NCBI GenBank assembly: GCA_037893225.1
Contig: JAZGUH010000375.1
Location: forward strand, 868,001 to 932,000
Length of the DNA: 64,000 nt
Origin: Hippasteria phrygiana
Taxonomy: Eukaryota; Echinodermata; Asteroidea; Valvatida; Goniasteridae
Direction of reading: 5' to 3'
The notes beneath the pieces were generated by a model. The model did not search any database, was not told where the DNA came from, and saw only the letters and a program-made list of their open reading frames with translations. Position 1 is the stretch's first letter, and each line of letters starts with the position of its first letter. Positions 24,988-35,700 of the stretch are shown one piece after another. Made by a program: the position numbers and the translations under genes.

Positions 24988-26225
24988 AATGCACCTATCA
25001 ATTGTAATGACGCACGTTACACCCCCGGGGGACGTGCGTCATGTCCGGCTATGTCCAGTCAATTCGCGACGAATGGGGTGCGTCAAGTACGGCTTTGGTT
25101 CGTCGTAAATACAAAGTGGGTTGCGTCACGGGTGCGTCATGCTAACCACGCGTTACGCGTACGTACGTACTACCCCTAGAAATATGGGGCTCCTACCGGA
25201 ACTCCATAGAAAGAAGCCTATTTGTTCCCAGTAGGCCTACAGCAAGAATATTAAAGAAAGTCATTTCCATGCACTCACGTTTACATTGTGCGCACGAAAA
25301 CCGCTGCACAGTTTCCCAAAAAATCCGTAATATCCTCATTTTACATCCTCACCTTGTGTGCGCAAAGCAAAAGATCGCCGGAAGCGGTTCCAATTTTTGA
25401 AAAAAGTGAGAAAAAAATCTCCGATCCGTACTGACAGCGAATGACACGACATGCACGATGCGACTCTTGCATGCCGGCACCAGACAAGTTTATGATTATT
25501 CATGTAAAATATCTGAAGTACGGTGCGCGCCGTCGTGTCCGTAATATACCGTCCGCATCGCGCGCATCGATGCGGACGGTTAAACGAACACGACGGCAGT
25601 GCATGCCGTACGCGCCGTACATTGAAATACGTCAGCGATTTAAAAGTAAAAAGTCACCTGTTTTATCGCACACGAAACGGTGAAGCTTTCTTGCACAGAT
25701 CCAGGCACGTTGCCCCGGCCGTCGTACCCACGCTACGCTTGCGCAGTACGACATTAGACTAGCTCTCCAAAATCGTTGTGCTATTTAATTTGTTTAACAG
25801 CGCAACGATGTCGGAGAGCCTACTAAAAAAAGGGGAAACCCAACTAGCTATTCAACATCGTTCTCCAAATAATTCGTTAAGAGTAGTTTGATCCACACAA
25901 ATACAAATACGCACACGCAAAAGGTTGAGGCATGATGTAGACTGGTACCTTGTCCCCTAAAATGGCGATGTTGCTGCAGGGCCAGCTAGCGCAACGCTCG
26001 AGATTCTTTGATTGCGCTTTATGTCCGTCATCTGTCCGTCATTGGTGAGTTGTTGTCTGGATATGGTGCGTCAAAAAACTTTATTTATTGCGTCAAAATA
26101 ACAGGTATGGTGAGTCACGAACAGGGCGCAAGGGTACGTCAAGGGACACCAGAAGATGGCCTCACAGTTGACATGGACGCATATTCCCCGGGGGTGTAAC
26201 GTGCGTCATTACAATTGATAGGTGC
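24988..26225. mobile_element. 1.24-kb element with about 40-bp inverted ends
   Basis: The left end TGCACCTATCAATTGTAATG continues ACGCACGTTACACCCCCGGGG; the right end is its complement. TAA lies on both sides (24985-24987 left, 26226-26228 right), as in PIF/Harbinger-type 3-bp duplications. The interior is CpG-rich, with a GATGCGGACGGT palindrome near 25550-25580 and many GCGTCA words. No transposase is seen. The superfamily is uncertain. Confidence 0.75.
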
Positions 26226-26409
26226 ATAAGTTAGTGGGTCTGTCCACACTAACGGTTTCAACTGCCATTGATAACTTGGGTGGGTGAGACATGGCAGGTG
26301 GATTTCAAAGCAGGTTTTTTGCCAATTTTGGTTTTCTTGTCATTCCTGTATCATCCGTGATTGCGCTGAAAAATAAATAGGCTGATTCACTGGGTATGTA
26401 GGAAATTAC

Positions 26410-26870
26410 TAGGCCATCTTTAAGATGAAATGTAGGATAATGTTCATAACATGGACAGACATTCTTGAATCGTACAGGTATATTCTTTTATCCAGCCCTT
26501 GTTCCAGTTATATTACTTGTTCAATGTAGAATTGTTATCACTCAAACTAAAAGTAACCTCTTTATTTATTTATGAAATTAGGATGCGACTTGAACAACGT
26601 TCATAACATGGACAGAATTTTGTGACATGTCTGTGCCTGTTACTAACATGAAGTCTTGAAGATGTGCACCCTGTATTTTAATAATACATGGAGGTTTAAC
26701 CTAAGATTGGCCAGTGGCAATCCCTCAATGGATAGCTTTACATTTAAGGAACAACATTTGGGACAATTCATGTACAGTTTGTGTATTTCATTACTACATG
26801 TACTTCCCAACACTTTAAAATGAAATGTCTGTCCATGTTATGAACATTAAATCTTAAGGATAATACTCTG
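26410..26870. repeat. ATGTTCATAACATGGACAGA inverted repeat
   Basis: TGTTCATAACATGGACAGAC at 26442, TTCATAACATGGACAGAATT at 26603 and the inverse TCTGTCCATGTTATGAACAT at 26828. The TAACATGGAC core is shared with the motif repeated in 40566-41902. Confidence 0.5.
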
Positions 26871-26999
26871 TAATTCCTCCAAACCTGAGAAATTGATCAA
26901 ACATTTAGGTGGGCAATGTTCTTACTAGAATATTGGATGTAGAAAGAGGGAAAACATGGCAAATTACTTGATGTATGGACTCCTGTCCCTGGTTCCCTC

Positions 27000-27395
27000 T
27001 AAATGTCACACTTTTGTAACCGTTAGTGTGGAAAGACATAAATAGCAGTCTCAAGCATCCTGTGAAATCATGGCACCCTGGTGTGCTGCCATTTTCAAGA
27101 AAAGTGGAAATATATATCGTTTTCCCCAACAATTGCCGGCCGACAATCGTCGGAAATAGTCTAGTTCCTGGACCTGATGATTCCCTGGCTCTATAATTTG
27201 CTCTGTTTTGTCTAAAGTATGGTCAGGGAACCAGACCACCAGAACAGAATTCTTTTTTCTGTTTTCCCATCATCTACTGTATGCACACAAAACTTTAAAC
27301 AGGTCAGTGTTACAGTATTTGCTAGCACGTTATAAAATAACCCTCAAATCCATTTCTGAAAATTGCAGCAAAAGCGAATGATGTATGCTACCTCT
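27000..27395 (-). repeat. dispersed repeat family C, copy 3
   Basis: Inverse copy: CATCCTGTGAAATCATGGCA, the palindrome ATTGCCGGCCGACAAT, then CAGTGTTACAGTATTTGCTA and GCGAATGATGTATGCTACCT. Confidence 0.7.
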
Positions 27396-27485
27396 GCATG
27401 TATGTTTTCATTTGTCTGCAGCGCTTAGAATCCTTTGACAAATGCACTTCATACAATGTGTAAATTTTTCTCAATTGCCGGTTGG

Positions 27486-28036
27486 GTAGCCCTAGAAGGA
27501 CGCTATGATATAGCGTCCTAGCGCCCAAGTATGCAAAACAGTCCTATGCTAGAAACCGAAGATAAAAAATCACACTTTACCTGCATAAATATTCTTGGCA
27601 TCATTTTGTTCAAACAGTTCAACAGCCCATCTCCCTGTACGGATAGAAATATTCCTCCAAGAATGTCAAGAACAGGAGATATTTGCGGCACAAAATCGTC
27701 TCCACGCGACGCTGACTTCACAAACACGAGGAGTAATACCCACATTTAGAACGTTCATCAACAGAAGGCGCAATTTACAGTCGCCGCGTGCACGGCCGAA
27801 ATTGCGCCCTCTGTTGTTGATGAACATTCAAGACGCGCGGACAAGGTATATTTTATATATCTTGGAGGAATATTTCTATCCGTACAGGGAGATGGGCTGT
27901 TGAACTGTTTGAATAAAATGATGCCAAGAATATTTATGCAGGTAAAGTGTGATTTTTTATCTTCGGTTTCTAGCATAGGACTGTTTTGCATACTTGGGCG
28001 CTATGACGCTATATCATAGCGTCCTTCTAGGGCTAC
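27486..28036. mobile_element. 551-bp foldback element with 7-bp duplication CGGTTGG
   Basis: Ends GTAGCCCTAGAAGGACGCTA and its complement TAGCGTCCTTCTAGGGCTAC; the inverted arms run for about 190 bp with few differences. A second inner hairpin lies in the middle (GTTCATCAACAGAAGGCGCA against TGCGCCCTCTGTTGTTGATG). CGGTTGG flanks it at 27479-27485 and 28037-28043. Frames read across it are mirror images of each other and are not genes. Confidence 0.85.
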
Positions 28037-29254
28037 CGGTTGGGGTGACACATAATGCTACAAAAGAGTGGGTTCGGGCAACGCGGTCGAATAGGGCGAC
28101 ACATAACTGTCGCCCCACTGTGAAAGTCGCCCCTTTGGAGTGTTTTTTAGTAGGGTGCGTGGGGAAAGTGCTCTAAATGGGCGACTCGCGCGTTGCCATT
28201 TTGGGGTTATTTCGGGCAGAGTCGCCTGTTTGCCGCATGCACAGGAATTATAATGCCTGTTATTATTAGTCTATGTGTTAATAATTGTTAATAATTGAAC
28301 ATCTGTCAAGTGAATCAAACTAAACAAGGCAGACCTCATTAATTTAAAGTGTGAAATCTGAAATTCATTTAAAATATATATGTAAGTTTATTTAATGCCT
28401 GAATTCACTGGTCCAGTCGAAATTTCAATTCCTTTTTGCTGTGCACAATTTTGCAATAAAATGGCTCCCACATGTCTGAGATGTACATGTATTTGATCAT
28501 TTGGAAAAGATAACAATTCACAAAATACCTCCAGCATTATTATAGTTGCTGTCCACCTCCCTCCCTCCCTCTCCCCCCGGTAAATTCTAATAAATCTACC
28601 ACCAGTAGATCAATTTTGTTGCGTAAAAGATGCACACCTCCAGGCTTTTGTAACCCACTTGTTCACATAAGTGATATATCTTTGTGTCAAGTGAATGTAC
28701 ATGTATGTCGGGGTGTTTACATAATGAATGTTGTGCCTGCCTGTGTTCAAGTTTCCATCAACACTCTACAAATGTACATGTACTTGTACATCAAGCAAGC
28801 CCTGTTTGTTAATGAACTGTTTCCTTATACATGAGGTCAGTTTCCAAGCCTGGTGCTTTTTCGGTAGATTGGGTATTTGAGGTTTGAAAAAGGGAACCGT
28901 TTTTAGCCTCCCCAGTCTCCACAACATCATTTGTGATCTGGAGAATGTGTGGCACGAGTTGAGGTTAGAAAAAAAGTGGTGCACACTGGAATAAGAAACT
29001 TTGTTGGGGAGTGGGGTGGGGGGGGGGGGGGTACGTTGACAAAAGAAGACATCCAAAGTTGATGACCCCATCTCTGCCCTCATCTTTCTTCATTGAATGA
29101 TTTCAGCAAATGTTCCTTATTCCTTGTCGATACCAATTCGGTCGATTCACAACTCGGTGCGATGCCAGCGGCAAGCCGGGAAAGGCCAATTTCCCGCTTT
29201 CGGGGTCGACATCGCGTCTTTCGCATTGTATTAGATGGTGGACAGTACAGCAGT

Positions 29255-29522
29255 ATGGATTTCGCACGATTGCGAGTGGATGAGTTAAAGCAATTTTTTG
29301 ACTAATCGGGGAATACCTTGTGCGGGAAAGAAGAGAGAGGAGTTGATAGATTTAGCGGAGAAGGGGTGTAAGAAGTACGGTCGATGCATTGGTGATACCC
29401 ACTTACGGTTTTGCGATGTCGATTCTTTTCCCCATGATGCACTGCCTAATTTGGCCTCTTCCCCGGTTGCCGCTGGCGGTGCACTTTTTGTGGATGGCAC
29501 AGTTGTAGCCTTTCGGGGTTGA
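29255..29522 (+). pseudogene. SAP-domain fragment, frameshifted
   Basis: From the ATG at 29255 the frame reads MDFARLRVDELKQF. After the T6 run at 29294-29299 it must shift by one base to continue TNRGIPCAGKKREELIDLAEKG. Together this is the helix-G-helix pattern of a SAP DNA-binding motif (LxVxELKxxLxxRGxxxxGKKxELI). The second part runs open to a stop at 29520-29522. Such short SAP proteins are common in transposon-derived or lineage-expanded genes. It sits in the 5' region of GATAD2 but is not spliced to it in any evident way. The frameshift could also be a homopolymer sequencing error. Confidence 0.55.
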
Positions 29523-29611
29523 ATGCGCAGTGTTTGTAATGGTGACTGAGTTTATTTTTTTGTAAATTGATTGTTATTAAAATAATACTGTGCTGTCTTG
29601 ATTTTTCACAG

Positions 29612-29721
29612 GGAAAGAGCAGAATGTCTGCAATGGATGATTCGGGCCCGCCGGACCATGCTGACAGTGAGAGATCTGCACCAGCATCGTCATCACCATC
29701 ATCGCCGATCACAAATGACAA
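29612..29721 (+). CDS. GATAD2: GATAD2 first coding exon
   Basis: A pyrimidine-rich acceptor ends in CAG at 29611 and a GTAAGG donor follows at 29722. The first ATG of the exon is at 29624, with A at -3 and no upstream ATG in the exon; another ATG lies three codons on. It encodes 32 codons rich in D, S and P, then two bases of a split lysine codon. Because the exon has an acceptor, at least one non-coding 5' exon must lie upstream. The N-terminus is not conserved enough to confirm the start by homology. Confidence 0.75.
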
Positions 29722-32700
29722 GTAAGGATAACATGGATAAAAGACAGGCGTGCGCAAACATCGAATCAACCCTCTAACCCCCCTCCTCACGTCTGCGTAC
29801 ACGATTGTATCGCTCCCAACACTTCAATTCGACCTTGGCTTGCAGGAAATGCAATCTAGGAGGGGTTGATCAGGTTTTCCCCCGTTTGGTTCCGTAGCAA
29901 ATTTGGAAAAAGTCGGTCCGTTTCACAAGGGTGTAGCATGCCCCCCCCGCCCTCCCCCCTCTTCACATTACCTCCAGAAGTACTGATTATTGAAAACCTG
30001 TTGTGACTTGAGAGAGCATAGACTCATTTAACCCTAACAGCCCAAGGCTTTTTACTAGAATCCTTCCCTAACCACACAAACTCCAACACTGTGTAGTAAA
30101 CCAATGGCACATTCTTTGTACTTAGACAAAATCAGGGCATCAAGTCCCATGCAAAGTGATGGTGCCAAGGCTCTACAGTACCCAATCACACAAAATTCAA
30201 CACAAATGGGGTGTTTGATTTTGGCAGGTTAGGGATGGTTAGGGTTAAAGAATGTAGAGGTTTGTTGGATTTGGATGCAATGCTTTGAGCATCGAGTTTG
30301 GTCCTTGGGTCAAGTATGGATAAGATTCGTTTTTTAATTTTTTTATTTTAGGTAAAGAGGAAGAGCATTGATAAATGGCATCGCCCATGGAGCTAAAAAT
30401 AGAGACTGACTAATTCTGCCCCCCCCCCCCCTCCAAAAAGAATGTTATGGCCCATACTTGGCCCATACTTGCCCCATTGACAACCGTACAAGTACACCCG
30501 GGTTTGTATCCAAGTTAACTTGTCGGACACTACAGTGCAGAGTAAGAAGAATGCCAATGACCACTGCTCTGAATGCTCCAAAAATGAACATGGTATGAGT
30601 TACCCACGAAACAGCACTCGTGCATTCATTGCGAGTGAGACTTAGGTTTGTCAGTGGCACTTTCAAGTCAGCTTAACCCCTTGCGTACGGATGACGGAAT
30701 TTGGCGCCAAAAAAACAGTGCCACCAGGCCGGGTGACGCAATTGGCCGCTGTTTGTGCAGTTTGAATCCATTGTTGGATTAAACAGTGCCACCAGGCCGG
30801 ATGACGCCATTGGCCGCTGTTTGTGCAGTTTCAATCCATTGTTGGATTATTGTGTATAGGTTACGCTTGACTGCACAAACACATTGTAGCGGTTCGCTTG
30901 GCTGCCAGAGCCCCTCCAAGCCTTACCCCTCCAAGAATAACGTTCGAGCCCTGCGTTGCCGCTGCAAAGGCCACAAGAATGAGTATGGAATGAGCAATCT
31001 CAGTGTTGTAACGTTCTCTTATTACAAGTGGTCTTTTTTTCTCTTTCAGGGGTTCAAACATGCTAGAGGAGAAGATTGTTCATCCCGCCAAGCGCATGTG
31101 GAATGCGGATGCAGATGAGAGCGTGGACATTTCCAAAAGGTGAGCCCGGGGCCAATTTCATAGAGCTGCCTAAGCACAAAACTTGCATTTATAAGCACAA
31201 CAAAAAAACTTGCTTAATAAAAGCAGGTTACCAGCCCAAACTACATGTGATGTATATTGCTTGTGAGTGGTATTCAGCTGTTGTTTGCTTAGCATGACAA
31301 TCGCATGGTGTTTTGGCTGGTAAACTGATTTTACTAAGCAATTTTGTGTGTGCTTAAGCGGCCCCTGTTGCAAACATATACAGTGTGAGTTAAACAAAAC
31401 TTTACACTTTTATAATTGGCCATAGGTTTATTCTGTAGCAATATAGATGAGATATTTTCTGATGTACTTTTAGAGTAACTCTTCCTGCTTCTTTTGGTGA
31501 CATTTTTACTGGATTAGTTTTCATGCATGACTGCACAGGAGACAATTAAGGGGGTCAGGTGAAATCTGAGTTGCGCGAACTGGTCATTGCCTTGAATCAA
31601 CCGGTGGAGTGGCCCCCAAGATCTCCTGATCTGACCCCTCTTGACTACTTTTTATGGGGATATCTGAAAGCTCGGGTTTTCACCACTCCTCCAGCAAATC
31701 TGGATGACCTCCAGGAAAGGATAACTCACGAAATTGACATTCTCAGACAAGACGGGGAGTTGATTCGCCGTGCTGTTGCAGGAATGATGCGCCGAGCCCA
31801 GCTGTGCATTGAACGAGATGGTGGCCATGTTGAGGACTAAGACACCGTGGATTTTAATTGCCTTTTCAATTTAATTCAAATGTTTTAAATAAACACGAAG
31901 TTTAAAAGCTAATGAAATTCTTTTTTGTCTCCCTGTTAAATTCTCTTTCTTATCCAGCCCTGACCAGTTGGCGCAACTCAGATTTCACCCGACCCTCTTA
32001 AATTGTCTCCTGTGCAGTCATGCATGAAAACAAATCCAGTAAAACTGTCACCAAAAGAAGCAGGAAGAGTTACTCTAAAATCTATATTGCTACAGAATAA
32101 AACTATGGCCAATTTTAAAAGTGTATTTTTTGTTTGACTCGCACTGTACAGGACTTGACATTAGCACTAGCCCGGTGTACAATGTCTAGTAAAAACTGCT
32201 GCAGGCTAGTAAAAAGCATTCTTTAACTTGCCCAGCGGGCTAATAAGAAAAATGTATACCTACCTGTTTAAAACTGTCACTCTTGTTTGATATGAATAAA
32301 ACGGACGTTCTTGTGAAGTTTGAGTGAATTTTCTTTTTTCATTTAACGACTAAGTACAGCGCTGCGGCGTCCTGCGCAGTCGGTACTAGTGCCGCGCCAT
32401 GTATGCTCGCTCTAACTTCCTTGTAAGTTGTACTATAATACTGTACAGCAGCTAGCTAGCTACGTGTCCCGAGGCTACATGTACGTACGTATGTATGTAC
32501 GTACGTACACATGCCATTCATTGTGCGATCTCACGAGTGCACATGGCTTGTACAAGGTTGATAGTCTCATATCAAGTTCAGAATGTGTTGTGCACATTTA
32601 TTGCCAAATGCTGTACGTGTTGGGACTGGTTGGGTGTGGGGGGAAAAGCACCGTGAAAGTGCACAAAAAAAGACTATGGATCATTTCTCAATGCTCGGCT

Positions 32701-35700
32701 TCGATACGGCTACATGTATGTTGTCTTCTCTGAAGCGTTTTTATTTTGTACATCATCAATGTTCGAGAAAAATGATTCAGGACCGTCACATTTTTGGCCC
32801 CATGTCAATTTCAACGAAAACAACAACTAATATTGCCGGAATGTTTTAAATAAGATGCAGCGACCCGTACTGATAAATGGCCCATCCAGGGAATTCCACG
32901 TTCATACTGAGCATGCGCATCGGCACTTGACCTCAGCAATGCGATGCAACTTTGCATGCAGTGAATGAAAGAACATTCATGCGAAGTTTTGTGCGTGTGG
33001 TCTGTATATAGACTAATCCGACAACCAAAATTAGAAGCATTTACTGCGGTGGCGAGGCGCTCGCGTGCGTGTTAGACGCACGCGCTTGACGCAGCTTTGA
33101 CCAAAATGCGCACGCGACTCAAATTATAGAACGCGGGTAACCTGCACGCGAGCGCGGCACCACTGTGAAAATGGCTTCTAATTTTGTTCGGCGAATTCCC
33201 GTATAGGCCTTCGATCGATGACAGCCGTGTACGTGGTTGGCAAAAAGTTTGTCACTAAGTCTTAACATTTTCAGTCATGTGGCGATATCTAAATGTGTCC
33301 AATCCCTCCAAAAAGGGAAGCAGAAGAGAATACGATGCAAACTACGACAAAAATAAGACAACGTGTCTACAGACAAGACTGGGAGCGGGACTTTGGCTGG
33401 CTTAGCTACGATGGAAATGAGATATGTTACAAGGTGTCCATTAAATGTGGGCTAGTAAAAATGTCTGCGGGCTAGTAAAAAAAAAATCAGTTAAGTTGCC
33501 CGATGGGGTAGTTATTAAAAAAAGCTAAAGGGCGCGGCCTGGTAAACCATTTTTGTCCTATCAAACCTTGTTTTGTGTGTCTTTAGAAAGCTCTAGATGC
33601 TCTTTTCTAGACTGTTGAATTCAGGGTTGGCTGATTTCAATCACGTTGATTTAAATCACGATTTATTAAAATCAAATGTTTTTGTTGTTCTTTATCACTG
33701 ATTTTAAATCACTTTTTTTGTAAAAGTCTTACTTTAGCAAAATAAATCAGGTTGGCTGATTTAAATCACGTTGATTTAAATCAGCCAACCCTAGTTGATT
33801 TATACTATAACTTTTCTCTTGGAGTAGGTTTAAGGTTGTTCGATATCCATTTATTTTTAAACCGAAATATCAGCAAAAAATATGATATCCGATATTATCG
33901 TGATGAGGTCACTTTCCTTTATAGAAGAACGGAGGAATAAAAAAATACATGATGGAAGTCACCATGGCATCATGAAATCAGGGCCACTGGAATCAGGGCC
34001 GCCGGGATTGAGAGCTGGTCCGCCGGAATTTAATTTCGGGGCCACCAAGATCGTGTATCGGGCCCGCAAGATTGGGGCCGGCAAGATCGGGGCCGGGTTG
34101 ACAAGGCCTTCACTCATTGAGTAGTTGGAGTACTATGATATTTACATTCAGTTGGCTTCTTTAAGGCACTCCAGAACATCGTCCGCCATTTTGTATGACA
34201 GCCGTGTTGTAGCGCCACCTACAATGACGTGAAATTCGCGAAGTTACATCACACGCCTACTGTGTGATGTAACTTCTCGCGGCGTGCGATGGAACAAATA
34301 ATTCAGTGCACGTGATCGACGATCCACCAATCAGATGGTGGGGATTTATTCAGGCGTTGTATAATATTCCCTATTCCCAAAGGCAGTTTTGCTAGAAAAC
34401 ATCTCCAATCTCTCAAAAAATGCAACACAATGCTGTACCCATGGTGTGACTTTCAAGAAACATGGTGCTGCGTGTAAAGTACTTGTGGCTAGGCTTTAGG
34501 CTACTCAGTCCTGCAAAGTCCTAAAAAAAGAACACATGGTGGATTTTGAAGGGTCTGGGAAGGTTTGGGGTTAGGGTTGGGCATTCATTGCCTACCCTTG
34601 GTTGCAAAACACAAAACACCTCAATCCTCCGATATCCTCCGATTCCAAAATCCTCCAATGTTTGTTACTGGGGACCACTGCCTGAATCCTGCAAAATCCT
34701 CCAGTGAGTTTTGGATAAACACCCCAGTAACCTCAATCCTCCGAAATCAACCAGCACCAGATTGGGCCTGATGGCCTGGATCCCCCACTTTCCTCCAGAG
34801 GCAGAAATCCTCTCATGACCTACATCTAAATCCTGCAAAATCCTCCGATACTTCAACTTCCAAAGACCCTCAATCCTCCAAATTCCTCCATTTGGCAAAG
34901 GGGATTTTGGAGGATCTGGGGAGGTTAGGGTTGAAGGCCAAAATCGCTCTGTAATCCCCCAAATTTAATCTCTTTGGTTAGTCATAAGGGCACCAGTCTA
35001 AATTCCAACAGTCTGACTTTTCCGAACCAAACTGGCATCCCTGAAAAGTATAGCGTACACATGTAGGAAGGGATTACTGGTGTTAGTGTGTAGCTTTTGC
35101 GTATTTTTGAGTGGTATCAATGAAGTATTAAATATCGGGTTTTGCCAGAGCCGGTCACATTTTACAAGAATTAGTAACAACGATTTTCACTACTACTTGG
35201 TATTGGTAAACCTGGTATTAATTAATTTTGGCCTGCATTTTACAAGGCCCTTTCCAACAAGCATGAATTCGTGCAGGAGCCGCGTCGTTGGTGACTTGCG
35301 TGTGTGAGAGTTTTGTCAAGTTTTGTCAAGAGTTTTGTCTCGTGACTGTCACGTGACGAATTTGGCACAAGAACACGTGACTGTCCCGTGACAAAATTGG
35401 CACAAGAAGAACAACACTAAGCGCTTATAGAGCCCCGTCTGCGATGCGACGCGGCTAAAAAAGAATAAAAATTCAACTTTTGTGGTCAAGATCACAAAGG
35501 TGCGTGTACATGTAAGTGTCTCGGTTTGGGTTACATTCCACTGTGTGAGCAATACCATGAACTGCTTGTCTAAAATATTAGATGACTCATTTACACAATA
35601 ACTGGTGTGGTCTACATTCACATTACATGTAATGAAAGGTCATAGACTTGACCCATAATGATTTCCTGCTGTGTTTGTTTTTGTTTTGGCTAATAGCGCC

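Noticed and set aside
27531..27991. two near-identical proteins on opposite strands (starting MQNSPMLETEDKK)
   Set aside because: They are the two arms of the 27486-28036 foldback read outward, not duplicated genes.
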